Origin: Impatiens glandulifera
Taxonomy: Eukaryota; Streptophyta; Magnoliopsida; Ericales; Balsaminaceae
Direction of reading: 5' to 3'
DNA: 64,000 bases
Assembly: GCF_907164915.1 (NCBI RefSeq)
Contig: NC_061868.1
Location: 28,763,819-28,827,818 of the forward strand
Position numbers and translations under genes: made by a program. Position 1 is the first letter of the stretch. Every line of letters begins with the position of its first letter. The notes beneath the pieces are model-generated. The model was given only the letters and a program-made list of their open reading frames with translations. It ran no database searches and had not been told where the DNA came from. Positions 44,873-64,000 of the stretch are shown piece after piece.

Positions 44873-45632
44873 TCTTCTTCTTCTTCTGCAGTCACTCTCG
44901 GTCCAGGTTTTGATCTATTTTTCCCTCTTTTTCACAGCTTTTCCTTCTTTTTACTCTACAATCTGGTCAAATTTGAGCTTAAGCTTTCTGTCTTTTCAGC
45001 TTTTTTTTGAATACTGTTTAGAGTGCAAGGAAATGTGTTCCGTTCTTCGTTCTTCATTCTTCATTTCCGTTTTCTTAGATTTACTTATTTTCTGAGGTTA
45101 TCTTTCTGATTTTTGGTATGTTCTTGTTCAGTTAGTGTTTGATTAGATGTATTTTGACATTACGTCACTGGAATTTCTTAAGTTTTTCTCTAATGTGTTC
45201 TACATTTCTTTTATTTTGAGTTTTTGTCTATCAATGTGAAGCTTAAACTAGCCGCGGATTTCTTGGACATGATTTTGAATTGTTGTGTGAGTTTTGGCTA
45301 TTTTGGTTGCTATACAGTGATACTTCTAATTATACTCTTATATTTCTTGCGCTCATGCACAAATAGTTGAAATGTGGCTGTGGCTCGAGGAAAGTAAGTG
45401 CCTACAAGTATTAACATAGCTGATACTTATTATGAAGCTGTCTAAATTTCATCAAAATCTTCCAAACTTGATGTGCTAGTTTGCTTTCCCAGTGATTTAC
45501 ATTTATTTCTTACAAGAAAATGATCTACTCTGGTTGTATATTGACAGAAGTTTGCATGATTTTGGCTATTAACACATAGCATTTGGGAGTATATGCTGGA
45601 GCCAGTCCTTCTTCCTGATTGTTGATAGCAAG

Positions 45633-53055
<7,423 letters not shown>

Positions 53056-54619
53056 TAAGCACAATATCACTTCACTTCAATTAGAAGGTTTTAGACTTAG
53101 CCACTTATGCACTAATTGATACAATGAATGAGCTTCACTTCTTTTTTTAATTTTATATATATTTGAACCACTTATTATGAACTTTTTCTGTTGTATGATG
53201 GACAGAATTAGGTTGGGTTACTAATCTAGATTAGCAGATGTGAAAGGACCTGATGTTTTTTATTAAATATATCTCAGGATTGTTAATTTGCAGTTTTTTT
53301 CTTGCCAAAATTTTTGATCTATGAATCCTGTTCATATATTTAGGTAGATTCATATTCTCATCAATCAAAATATTCTTCATTTATTTTGCTAATAACAAAT
53401 TGATAATGATAGTAGATTAATATTACTTTACAAAATGATAAGTTAAATTTTATTTATTTATTTATAAAACTAATATTTATATTTGCATAATTCTTCAATG
53501 AGAGTGCCACTCCTAAATCCTAAACATACACTCTCTTTTGGACAGGTATAGTTAGTAGCTCCAAACGGGGAGGTTGCTAGCCGAAGATTAATATTTCGTC
53601 GCAGGTTACTACTCTTCTTCGGATGAATGATTCAGATTTGTGACTACCTATTTAATATAATATTAAGAGCTTAAAATCTAAGATGGATTGTCTTTCTTAG
53701 ATTGAGCTTTTTTTTTTTTTTTTAAGTAAATATAACCATAATCAAAATTTTATTCCTTTTCTTATTAATTGGATCACTAAACTCATTACCTAAAAAAAAT
53801 TAAAAAAAAATTAAAATAATTTTTATAACATAAGAATTCGCAGCAACATGACATGTGGGTCTGGAGTGATTTGATGTTCAACATTGATTTGCGTGTCAAA
53901 CATTTTAAAAAAAATAATAAAATATTATTTTAAAAAAATGATAGTACCTTACAACTTTAAAAATAATTGTAAAAATAATTAATTTATTTAAATTTTAATA
54001 ATATGGAGATTTGTTGTAATTAAATGAAGATATTTGAATTTTTATAAAATTTGATTTAAATTAATTAATTTAAAAAAAACAATTATTTATTTGAAGATAG
54101 AGTCGTCAAACGATTTTAGAAAAATAAATAAAAATATGTACGTGCACAAACGTATTTTACACTAAAGTTTTGTTTGGTTCGAAGTTTTGTGATACTCGGG
54201 AAAGAGCTTTCGCGCTATGTCCTCCATACCCGTTTTAAAACGGTCTCTACTTATAAAGTTGACTTTTTGAAAATCGATTGTATAACGTTTGAGTTTTTAA
54301 CCGATTATTCTTCAGGTCATAGTCATGCTTCTAGATTTTAGCGTTATTTAAACTATTGAAACAACAATATTTAAATGCTAGTACCTGTTGCGAATGATAA
54401 CTAAGGTGGAAATACCTGGAGAATATCAGTCATTTTTAAAGTCATTAGGGTTTAGAAATAAACACCAAACGAGTCTTTGTGGAAATATTTTTGTGGAAAT
54501 ATCCAAAAATATTTAAAATACATTTTCTAATGTTTTGGGGGTTTTTAGAAAATGATTTGAAGCCCTAAAATTATAAAAATAAATTTGGATTTTCAAAAGT
54601 AGAACCAAACATGCCTTAG
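53056..54619. other. 3' flank of NEK and intergenic DNA
   Basis: The 3' UTR runs from 53056 for an unknown length. AT-rich beyond. 54080-54400 shares words (GATAGAGTCGTCAAA, TTTAAATGCTA) with 58680-58940, which suggests a related repeat. No gene. Confidence 0.5.
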
Positions 54620-55230
54620 GACCGGAGTCCTAAGGTTGTGGTTCATTTTTGTCGGTCGGGGTCCGGAGACCCTCGGTCTGGGTTCAGGAGCTCTCGGTAC
54701 TCAGACCGGAGTCTCTCGATCAGGTGTTAAGGACTCTCGGTCCTTGGCTGATCTTACTAATCTAGGTGTAAAAATCTATTGGTCCTAGACTAGCTTGGGG
54801 TTCGGTTTCTCGGTCGAACTGTATAAACCTCTCAGTCCGGGACTAACTCTAGGTTAAGTTCCTTAGTCTTGGACTTGGGAGCTCTCGGTCCCGAGTCTAG
54901 AATTCTCGGTCATAGGGTTAGACCTCTCGGTCTTAGGTCTTGGGAGTCTCGGTCCCGGACTTAAGCCTCTTGGTCTTAGGTCTTGGGTCTTAGTCCCAAG
55001 TTTGGATTTCTTAATCGTGAGTCATTGAAGTCTCAGTCCTAAGTCCGAACTTTATTGGTCCTAAGTGAGAATCATTAGTCGAATTTCTCGGTCTTAGCTC
55101 AAGAACACTAGTCCTAGGTCTCGGTCCTAACTTAAGAACATCGGTCCTAGGTCTTGATCCTAACTTATTTTTCTCGGTCCTTGGTCTCGGTTCAGACCGA
55201 GGATCCTCGGTCCTAGGCTAACATGCCTCA
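54620..55230. repeat. CTCGGTCC-type degenerate tandem repeat
   Basis: More than 20 occurrences of CTCGGTCC or close variants, spaced roughly 25-30 bp, with linking words such as TAGGTCTTGG and CTAAGT. A minisatellite-like tract, non-coding. Confidence 0.9.
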
Positions 55231-55391
55231 GTCCTCAAGAACACAAAAATCCAATTTTTAAAATTCATTTTTTAGCTCTAATTCTTTGATCAAAGAGCTT
55301 GGGTAGCTTCACAAAGCTCCTAGAAACATGTTAATCATCATCTAAAGGTATGGATCGACCTGGATGATGATCAATTTGTTCAAAATAGTTT

Positions 55392-55673
55392 ATGATCAAA
55401 AATTGGGTTTTTGATTGTAAGGTTGTTTTGAAGTGTAATGACTTATCCAATAGTTTACCAAGGGATGGGGTTGGGGTGTATAATAACCTTTATTTTGAGG
55501 ATGCCCGGGAAAAAGTCCTAGGTCAATTAAGGAAAAAATGTTTTAACCTTTTGGGTAAGGATAAGGTAATGGAATTAATAGATAAATTCCTAGGTAGGAT
55601 AGGAGAATTTCTAAAAGGAATAGAGATGATGATAGAAATCATACTAAGAAAGAGAAGAATTCCATACGGATAG
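55392..55673 (+). pseudogene. rps3: Mitochondrial rps3 fragment in nuclear DNA (NUMT)
   Basis: The frame encodes [17 protein letters not shown], then [30 protein letters not shown] and RKRRIPYG. These are the conserved C-terminal blocks of the plant mitochondrial ribosomal protein S3. After IPYG the expected YNSYLNEV does not follow. The start and stop are chance. The region upstream of about 55440 may be nuclear. It is not a functional gene here. Confidence 0.7.
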
Positions 55674-55950
55674 TTCACATTGCTTATTCTATATTTACTT
55701 TCATTTGAGTAATAAAATCCAAGTCAAGTAGTACGTCTGGTTCACGAGGTTCTACCACTGAAGTCCCATGTCTCGTAGACCCGCGCGCAATCAATATGGA
55801 AAGACCCGGCAGATCGTAGCATATGTTCTGTGAGCAACCAGGTCAGTCAGTGGTTCGTAGAAGCGAGGGTGGTCGGAATTTGGTGGGTTGCGTATGAAAT
55901 GCATTTAGGAGTTCTCTGACGCCGGGACTTTCTTTATGAGATGATAAAAT
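55674..55950. other. Probable organelle-derived non-coding DNA
   Basis: More GC-rich than the neighbourhood and joined without a visible boundary to the rps3 fragment. It contains no gene I recognise. Its mitochondrial origin is inferred from position and composition only. Confidence 0.4.
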
Positions 55951-56058
55951 ATGGCAAAAACTATACCGAGAGTTGGTTCACGTAAGAATGGACGTATTGG
56001 TTCGCGTAAGAATACACGTAGAATACCTAAGGGAGTTATTCATGTTCAAGCAAGTTCA
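55951..56058 (+). pseudogene. rps11: Plastid-type rps11 5' fragment in nuclear DNA
   Basis: The frame starts [20 protein letters not shown] and continues [15 protein letters not shown], which is the N-terminus of plastid ribosomal protein S11 (30S subunit). After about 36 codons similarity ends, although the frame stays open to 56181. It may be a plastid insert within mitochondrial DNA that was later transferred, or a separate nuclear transfer. Confidence 0.75.
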
Positions 56059-56189
56059 CTCGAGGAAGGGGCACTCTATATAGAGCAAGCAAGTCTTAGA
56101 GAAGAGACGCCCGCGCAAGGACCTATTATAATACATATACTTGATTGGTACCAAAACAAGAACACTAGTTGTTCGTTTTGATCAAATCA

Positions 56190-57087
56190 AGAGCTCAATT
56201 TTTTTTATTTTTTTTGAATTTTGATTTTGATTAAACATGATCCAAATAGTTTCCCAACATGTTTACAATCATGTTAGGAAGCTTTTTGGGCCGTGATTCG
56301 ATCGAATTATCCCAAGAACAACAAACCCGTTTTTTTGATTTTTGAAATTCAAATTTGGGTTTTATTATTTAGATCGATTGATCGGTTCTATCATATCCAG
56401 ATAGTTTATAAATTATCTAGGGATAAATTCTCAACCATAAAACATCATAAACATTAAACATACAAGCTTATAAAATTTGAAATATAAAAATTTCAAATTC
56501 AAACTATAAATATGAATTAGAGGTTGATTGAAACCTTATCAAGGATTGAAGAATACTCCTTGATCCTTAGGGAAGCTTTCTAGATGCTCAGATCCAAGTT
56601 TTAAGGTCTTAAACAGAAATTTTAAAAAATTCGAAGCTTTAATGGCAGATTTTGATTTTCTTTGATTTAAGGGTTGTGTGTTGGTTCATTCGCTTCATAA
56701 TGACTTGAAGGGGATATTTATACTCATCCTAAGTCAGTTGGGGAAGCCAAATTGGTTGAATCAGTCAAAAGCCATTAATGACTTTTGACTATTCTTGGCT
56801 TTTAGTCGCCGGAATAGGCAATGACGAAGCCTACTCTTGTAGGGAAAATTATCACCATCGTAGGGGGATCATTCTAGGCTTTGAATAAACTCATTTGATG
56901 GACCAATGTCTGAGTTCCAAAAAGACAAGATCATCACGGTTCTTCAGATCTTATCTGCTCGACGTCGCGATGAAGATGAAGATCGGAGTCAAAACGATAT
57001 CGTTTTGATGGCATCCTGACGTTCCGTCTTGACTTTGTGGCATTTGAGCAGTCCGTTAACGTTCCAGCTAACTGTCGTCTCCTGATC
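56190..57087. other. Intergenic, LTR-like but unassigned
   Basis: No gene. Moderately complex sequence with words such as TTGGGGAAGCCAAATTGG. It may belong to a retrotransposon LTR, but I see no defining ends. Confidence 0.4.
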
Positions 57088-57693
57088 TGTTACGACCCGG
57101 GCGTGCGTCTCCTCGGCTACAACGGGCTACGTGAAAGTGCTTAGAGCGTTGGATGATAATTCAATGTTAATCCAACGTGCGCGGTTGCTGCTGCAATTCT
57201 TTGTTCTGTTTCGGTTACACCCGATTATTTATTTTTATTTTAAAACCTTAAGAATTTGTTTAAAATTGATTTTTCTTTCACCATTTTGGTTTAATTTTGA
57301 TCATTTTAAATACACAAAATATCAAAATAAATATTTCAAATATTTTACCAATTTAAAAAAAAATATTTTTAAGATTTAAATAAATAATTCTTTTAGATAA
57401 AATGGATACAACAATTCATCAAAATTATTTATTTTTGTCCTTTAATTTTTCTAAAATTATTTGGAGATATTATGGTAAAATATTTATTCCAAATAATTCT
57501 ATTTTTTATTTTGACTTTAACCCTTAATTAATTTGATTAATTAACACAATAATTAATCTTAATTAATTATTTTAAATAAGTTTTTGGCTAGTTAATTATT
57601 TTGATTTTATTTATTTAAAAATAAATTAAAATAATTATTTTAATATTATAAATTAGAGTGTAATTTTTTAGTGTTTATAATTTCTATTTTAAT

Positions 57694-57726
<33 letters not shown>

Positions 57727-58690
57727 AAATAAGGACTCTAGGGAGAAAATATGTGTATTTTTTTTGAATTAAATTAATATTTGGTCATGAAAAGTTTTTA
57801 AAATTAAAATAATTTATTTTTTTAAAGATCTATTGTTTGATAGAGTCACCAATTGATTTGTTACAGCAGGGTCTGTTGCGACTCGGGCGCGCGTCTCCTC
57901 GGCTACAACGAGCTACGTGAAAGTGCCTAGAGCGTTGGATGATAATTCAATACTGATCCAATGTGCGCGGTTGCTGCTGTAATTCTTTCTTCTGTTTCTG
58001 TTACACCAGATTATTTATTTTTATTTTAAAACCTTAAAGATTTGTTTAAAAAAGATTTGTTTAAAATTGATTTTTCTTTCACCATTTTGATTTAATTTTG
58101 ATCATTTTAAATACACAAAATATTAAAATAAATATGACAAATATTTTACCAATTTCTTAAAAAAAAAATTTAAGATTTAAATAAATAATTCTTTTAGATA
58201 AAATGGATACAACAATTCATCAAAATTATTTATTTTTGTCCTTTAATTTTTTTTTTAAAATTATTTGGAGATATTATGGTAAAATATTTATTTCAAATAA
58301 TTTTATTTTTTATTTTGATTTTAACCCTTAATTAATTTGATTAATTAGCATAATAATTAATTATTTTAAATAAGTTTTTGGCTAGTTAATTATTTTGATT
58401 TTATTTATTTTAAAATAAATTAAAATAATTATTTTAATATTATAAGTTAGTGTGTAATTTTTTAGTATTTTTAATTTCTATTTTAATTTATTATTATTAT
58501 TATTAACTCAAAAATATCTCTCGCTAGTAGTCGTTGGATTCTAGCCACTATGCAAGAGAAAATATATTTAATTTGAAGTAAAGATTTTATACAAATGTGT
58601 ATTTTTTTTGGTTGAATTAAATTAATATTTGGTCATGAAAAGTTTTTAAAATTAAAATAATTTATTTTTTTTAAGATTTATTGTTTGATA
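57088..58690. repeat. Tandem duplication of about 800 bp
   Basis: The segment beginning CGGGCGTGCGTCTCCTCGGC (57098) recurs beginning TCGGGCGCGCGTCTCCTCGG (57895), and the two copies run in parallel to about 57860 and 58690. They contain the same words: GTTGGATGATAATTCAAT, GTGCGCGGTTGCTGCTG, ATGGATACAACAATTCATC. They end with ATT trinucleotide runs (57690-57720 and 58486-58505). Confidence 0.9.
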
Positions 58691-59499
58691 GAGTTGTCAA
58701 AATTAATAAAATATTAAAAAAATTCAAACATTCTTTTAAGTTCTATTGTTTGGTTACACTGGAAAATATTTTTGAATTATATCATTCTTACCCGTTAAAG
58801 AATCTTTTAACGTTTCACTAATTCATAAATATTTGGTTATTTTTTAAAAAAATTAATTTTATAATATTTTATTTAATTAGTTATTTTTTAAATTCTAGAC
58901 CTTTATAATATCAAAATATTATTTAAATGCTACTTGTTGAAGATTATTGAGAAATGTACAGTGAATTGATGAAAAGTTCTTGACCCTTCATAAAACTGTG
59001 TGAAGATTCAAAAGTGAGCTTTAAAACTTTATACAAAGATTTAAAATAAAAATATTAAAAACTTAGAGAAAACATTTACTGCGGATTTTGTGGAAGCTTA
59101 ATTGTTGATTTGAGATTAATTGTTGTTGGAATGTCTTGGCCAAGAATGCTATTTATACTTTTTAAGCGGGTAAGAGTAGCTTAGTGGATGGAATTCGGGA
59201 TAAAAGTCCATTTTTAAAAAAAAAAAAAATTTACCTAAAATCAACCCAAATCAATTTTTTTAAAAATAATTCAAAATTTATTTTTAAAACCTTTCTTTTA
59301 GATGAGTTTATTTGCTTAATTTGAATATTATATATAATTTTTTTACTTTTTAAAATTAACTTACTTTTTTTTTCCTATATTAATTTAGTTTAACATTCAT
59401 TCTATATTAATTTAGTTTACCATTCAAATTCATTTATTTTTATTTATTTCATATTTTTATTTATTTTATTAATATTATAATTTATTATTAAATATATTC
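58691..59499. other. AT-rich intergenic DNA
   Basis: No gene. 59219-59230 is a poly-A run. Confidence 0.5.
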
Positions 59500-60127
59500 T
59501 AAATTTAAATAATTTCACTTTATATGTATATTTATTCATTTAAATAATTAATTTTATATAATATGATGTAGTATATAGTTGCCTTGTTTGTAATGCCTAT
59601 ATTAAACTTATTTAAAAACTTTATTTTTTTAAATATTTAAATTTAACATTAATTTAGATTAAATATTTTTATTTTATATGTGTATTTATTCATTTATATA
59701 ATTCATTTTATATAATATGATGTAGTATATAGTTGCCTTGTTTGTAATGCCTCTATTAAACTTATTTAAAAACTTTATTTTTTTAAATATTTAAATTCAA
59801 TATTAATTTAGATTAAATATATTTAATTAAATATATTAATAATTTTAATAATATTTTTCATTCAAAACTCTTTAACATCTCAATGGGATAATTTTAATTA
59901 TATTTAATTTTTCAGCTTTTATATTTTAACTTACTTTATTTAATTTTTTTAAATTAATTTAGTTTACCATTCATTTATCTTTATTTATTTTATATTTTAA
60001 TATTTTTAATAATAATTAATTTTATATAATATGATATAGTATATGTAGCCCTTTTTTAATGCCTATATTAAACTTATTTAAAAATTTTATTTTTTAAAAT
60101 ATATAAATTTAATATTAATTTAAATTA

Positions 60128-60167
<40 letters not shown>

Positions 60168-60789
60168 ACAAATTTAATAACATTTTTTTATTCAAATGTA
60201 GCTTATATTTATACATTTAAATGATTAATTTTATACAATATGATAAATTATGTAGTGGTCTTGTTGTATCGTAGTCATCTGGTTTGTATCGCCTATATTA
60301 AATTTATTTATTAAAATATTTAAATATAATATTAATTTAGATGAAATAATATTCTTAATAATTTATTTTTACATTAAACTAGTTTATTATTATCTAAATA
60401 ATTTACTTTTATACATTAAACTTTATTTTTTTTTAATATTTAAATTTAATATTAGTTTAAATTAAATATATTTATTTAAATATATTAACAATTTTAATAA
60501 TATTTTTCATTCAAAAATCTTTAATAACTCAATGGGTTAATTTTAATTATATTTAATTTTTCAGCTTTTATCTTTTAACTTACTTTATTTAATTTTTTTA
60601 AATTAATTTAGTTTATCTTTCAAACTCATTTATCTTTATTTATTTTATATTTTAACATTTTTATTAATAATTAATTTTATATAATATGATATAGTATATA
60701 GTAGATTTTTTTAATACCTATATTAAACTTATTTAAAAACTTTATTTTTTAAAATATTTAAATTTAATATTAATTTAAATTAAATATAT

Positions 60790-60829
<40 letters not shown>

Positions 60830-61090
60830 ACAAATTTAATAACATTTTTTCATTCAAAAAGTATATTATATAATTTTATATAATACGATAAAGTAGGGAG
60901 TCGCCTTAATTGTATCGCCTTGTTTTTATCGTAATCGCATTGTTTGTATCGTAGTCGCCTTGTTTGTATCGCCTATATTAAATTTATTTATTAAAATATT
61001 TAAATATAATATTAATTTAGATTAAATAATATTTTTAATAATTTACTTTTACATTAAACTAGTTTGTTATTATCTAAATAATTTACTTTT
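59500..61090. repeat. Dispersed short repeats, ATAATATGATGTAGTATATAG family
   Basis: A unit containing TATATAATATGATxxAGTATA, then GCCTATATTAAACTTATTTA and ATTTAAATTTAATATTAATT recurs about six times (near 59550, 59710, 60030, 60240, 60680 and 60880) with variable spacing. Between them lie TA runs at 60133-60162 and 60798-60823. Confidence 0.8.
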
Positions 61091-61249
61091 ACACATTAAA
61101 TAATATATTTTCTTAATTAACCCAATCTCAAAGAAGGTTTAGGAGTTTATTTATTTATTTGTTTGCTTGATAGAGGTTTTCAGAAAACCATCTCTCTCAA
61201 CGGAAGAACGCACAGAGAGAGAATCAGCTCGCTCGCCCGCCCGTCAGCC

Positions 61250-64000
61250 ATGTCGACTGAATCTGCTTCTTCGATTCAGAGGAACCAAGTAATCTCGCCT
61301 TCCTTCCTTCCTTCCTTGTTTTTCATCTGCATATAACTTTCGTATCTTGATGTCTATCAGGTGGATCTTCTAGACTTTGTAGATTGGTCTGGAGTTGAAT
61401 GCCTTAACCAAAGCACCGGCCATTCACTTCCCAATGCTCTCAAGCAGGTATTAATCATCATGTATAGGGTTTTTTATTTTTTATTTTTTATTTTTATCAT
61501 TTCTAGTATGTTATAGTTGCTTCAGCCTTTTCTCTTTAAATGAGGATCTAGGGATGATGGTTAGCTAAAGGGTTCACTTCTAGACTCACTTTTGTATTGT
61601 CAGCATATGATTCAAAATTTGCCCCCCTTTTCTGAACATTGAAGAATCAAATGTGGTTGGTTAATCATAGTTGTATTGTTTTATGGCTAGATCCGGTAAT
61701 CTATGATGTGGGTTCTATTTTTCTGTTGGGAATTGTAACTGTATCATGTTGATTGAGTTATTGTAAAAGTTTAAGATATTCCTCATGCCTTGTTAGTTTC
61801 TTTTTGTTGTGTTCTTGCGTGGATTAATTCTTTTATGTTATGAAGTTCACTTGAATTCTAAGTTTGGTATCAATTATTATGAGGAGCTATTGTACAAGTG
61901 GGTTATATGGTGTTAAGATTTTTAGGATATGAGGATGATAAGAAAAGTTATCTCATAATATAGAGGAAGATTAGCATTATTTCAGACTAGATAGAGAAGG
62001 AATGTGGATAATCATGTTTTGTAGGAGATCGATCCCTGTAATGGATCCATGAAATACTGATTGTTATATAATTTTGTGAAACAAATTTCTCCTCTAATAA
62101 TATTGTCAATTGTGGCTAGTAGGGCTCTTTATATCTTGTAAAGTTAAATCTTGTTTGTGTAGTATTTATAGAATAAATAGAAGGAGCTCAAAAGGATTGA
62201 GTAACAAGGACCAAGTGGGCTTCCACTTTCCCATAAAATAAATCGTTTGAATAGGTCTTCAAGTCCCAGCTAGTTTGTTAAAGTAGGAAAATAAATAGAT
62301 GATGGAACACCATGAAATTGAAAATTATAAAGCTGCCTGTGTATTGTTTTTATTCTGATTGCACTAGTTCCTAAGCAGTTCAATGGAGTGGACAAGTAGC
62401 CAGGACTATTGAATTCCTTCTTTGTTTAATTATTTACCTGCCTTTATTCATGGCTAAGTATAAAACTTTCTTTATTTATTATATTTTCTTCAAAAATTCG
62501 CACAATTGTGTTTTGTTTTCAAACTTTTAGAAAGCCTTTATCCAATTACCACATCAATCTACATTTTCTCTTCATCTTCCCATAAAATTTCATACTATTG
62601 GTTCATGACTGTAGGGTTACAGAGAAGATGAAGGATTGAATCTAGAAAGTGATGCTGATGATCAGCTTTTGATCTATTTACCTTTTACTCAAGTTGTTAA
62701 ACTGCACTCTATTGTCATCATAGGTCCTGAAGAGGAAGGTAAAAATTCAATCTCTTTTACTGGTTAATTTTCCCCTTTATGTTTTCTAGTTGTGCCTGCA
62801 CTTTATCTCATTGATATATGTTTTGCATTTGCATGTACTTTTATAGGGAGACATGAGTGGCTGCTATAGATGATATTTATATTTGTTCTATAAAAATCCA
62901 CATGCACATTAGCTTATGTTGCATACATAATATTTGTCTATTTCTCAAAATGATCAATCTACTAACATGTCCTAAACCTAGCACAGTTTTTCTCCTTTGT
63001 GTTTTCAAATGTGTCTTTTTATTTTCCTTTGATTCAACTTGGGGAGAATTTTCTGTCTCCAAGAATGTGTTCGTTCTTGTTAACTTACGAGAAACATGAC
63101 TTCTGATAACTATAATTCTAGGTTCAATGGAATGATTACCAGAGAACTATGAACTATAAATGTCGTAGAGAGATATTGCAAGTAACAAATGCCTTTGCAA
63201 TGTTTACTTCCATTATGACAAAGCATGAAATGTTAATCTAATCCATTAATGAAAAATGAACAAGGTGAATATTTTAGTGATATGATATTCATATGTTATT
63301 TGTGGTAAACTAAAGAGAACCTGTATTATCAAGAATGTGTTTGCTTACATAATAGACATCAGGGTTATTTATAGGATAGCATAAGGTAATAGTATCTTAT
63401 GGCTTGCTTGATTTAGGTTATTTTAATAACCATGTGGTTCCATTAAACCTTGTTTGATGTAGGTTATTTGGGTAAAAAGACATTAGGAGGTCGATGATTT
63501 GAATGACGTGCTTGATGGGATATGAGGTTATTGGAATTAATCCCAAATAACCCACATCAAACAAGGACTTAGCTAAATTCAATAAAAGTTGCTTATATTC
63601 TCAATCATATATTATAGTTGTATTATATTATGAGATATTATTCTGATTTCCAATATCATTTCTAATGTCTAAACATTATTGAACAGTTTCTCAACACCCT
63701 TCCTAGTCATTAGTGCAGTTATTAGACTAACTTGATCTGGTGTTAGTTGCTTGTTGACAGGATAATTCCATGTCAGAATGCTAAAATTATTACTTGATTG
63801 ATCTCCTCCTTCAAATATCTTTTTTCTTTCGCATAAATTGGAATTTCATGCTTGTCTGTTTTGCATGCATTTTTCAACTTTATCAATGTTCACATTATGT
63901 GGTTGGTGAATCTACTAGACATATCATGATCTAATGGGTTACTATTTCTAGGTCCCAAGACCGTGAAGCTTTTCTCAAACAAGGAACATATGGGATTTAG
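61250..64000 (+). CDS. PITH-domain protein (At3g04780-like), 5' part
   Basis: ATG 61250 (context CAGCCATGTCG). Exons 61250-61288, 61361-61447, 62615-62738 and 63952 to the window end join in one frame: [99 protein letters not shown]. This is the PITH domain, also found at the C-terminus of thioredoxin-like proteins, where it associates with the proteasome; the plant stand-alone proteins have no settled role. All introns are GT-AG. The gene continues past 64000. The leader is GC-rich at 61180-61249. Confidence 0.92.

Noticed and set aside
55392..56181. Two novel nuclear small-protein genes
   Set aside because: Their sequences match conserved parts of organelle ribosomal proteins S3 and S11 and are truncated.

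Overview
The window is nuclear DNA of a flowering plant, most likely a eudicot. The evidence is AT-rich DNA, GT-AG introns, plant Copia, Gypsy, CACTA, LINE and Helitron elements, and genes for a plant NEK kinase, a PITH-domain protein, a membrane-anchored ubiquitin-fold (MUB) protein and type I MADS-like proteins. I cannot name the species.

Only two genes look intact: a 14-exon NIMA-related (NEK) kinase (start codon 45633, stop 53055, + strand) and the 5' part of a PITH-domain gene (61250 to the window end, + strand). Nearly everything from 1 to 43 kb is a mosaic of segmental duplications, gene fragments and transposons.

Layout. 1-0.5 kb is an inverted copy of 32.7-33.2 kb. 1.0-1.14 kb is an orphan first exon of a MUB gene. 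3.1-9.2 kb holds two joined Copia remnants (- strand). 9.2-10.2 kb is an inverted copy of parts of 29.8-32.1 kb (methyltransferase and MADS-like fragments). 10.5-15.0 kb is a truncated duplicate of the 5' part of the NEK locus; its parent lies at 43.2-47.7 kb. 15.0-20.4 kb is an inverted repeat with arms of about 2 kb, each carrying a CDK-like kinase fragment and a MADS-like gene; the right arm is split by a 1.33 kb Helitron. 21.5-22.4 kb holds an orphan membrane-anchor exon and another MADS-like copy. 23.2-24.3 kb is a solo LTR. 24.7-28.7 kb is a CACTA (En/Spm) element with a decayed transposase. 28.7-29.4 kb is a Copia protease scrap and a palindromic minisatellite. 30-32.2 kb holds MADS-like, kinesin and methyltransferase fragments. 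32.9-42.0 kb is a tandem segmental array (unit about 3.8 kb), each unit with a MADS-like copy and, in two units, a large palindromic minisatellite. 42.0-43.2 kb is the 3' end of a chromodomain Gypsy element.

43.2-53.1 kb is the NEK locus, with a short upstream ORF in its leader and an antisense LINE fragment in intron 3. 53-61 kb is intergenic and repeat-rich, with an organelle-derived insert (mitochondrial rps3 and plastid-type rps11 pieces) near 55.4-56.1 kb.

The most unusual content is the local amplification of one degenerate type I MADS-like gene (at least eight copies or fragments). Its only open copy (41165-42004) begins 3 bp after the end of a Gypsy LTR, and long palindromic minisatellites that could fold or yield small RNAs lie beside it. 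All homology calls rest on recognised motifs and by-eye comparison; no database search was run.
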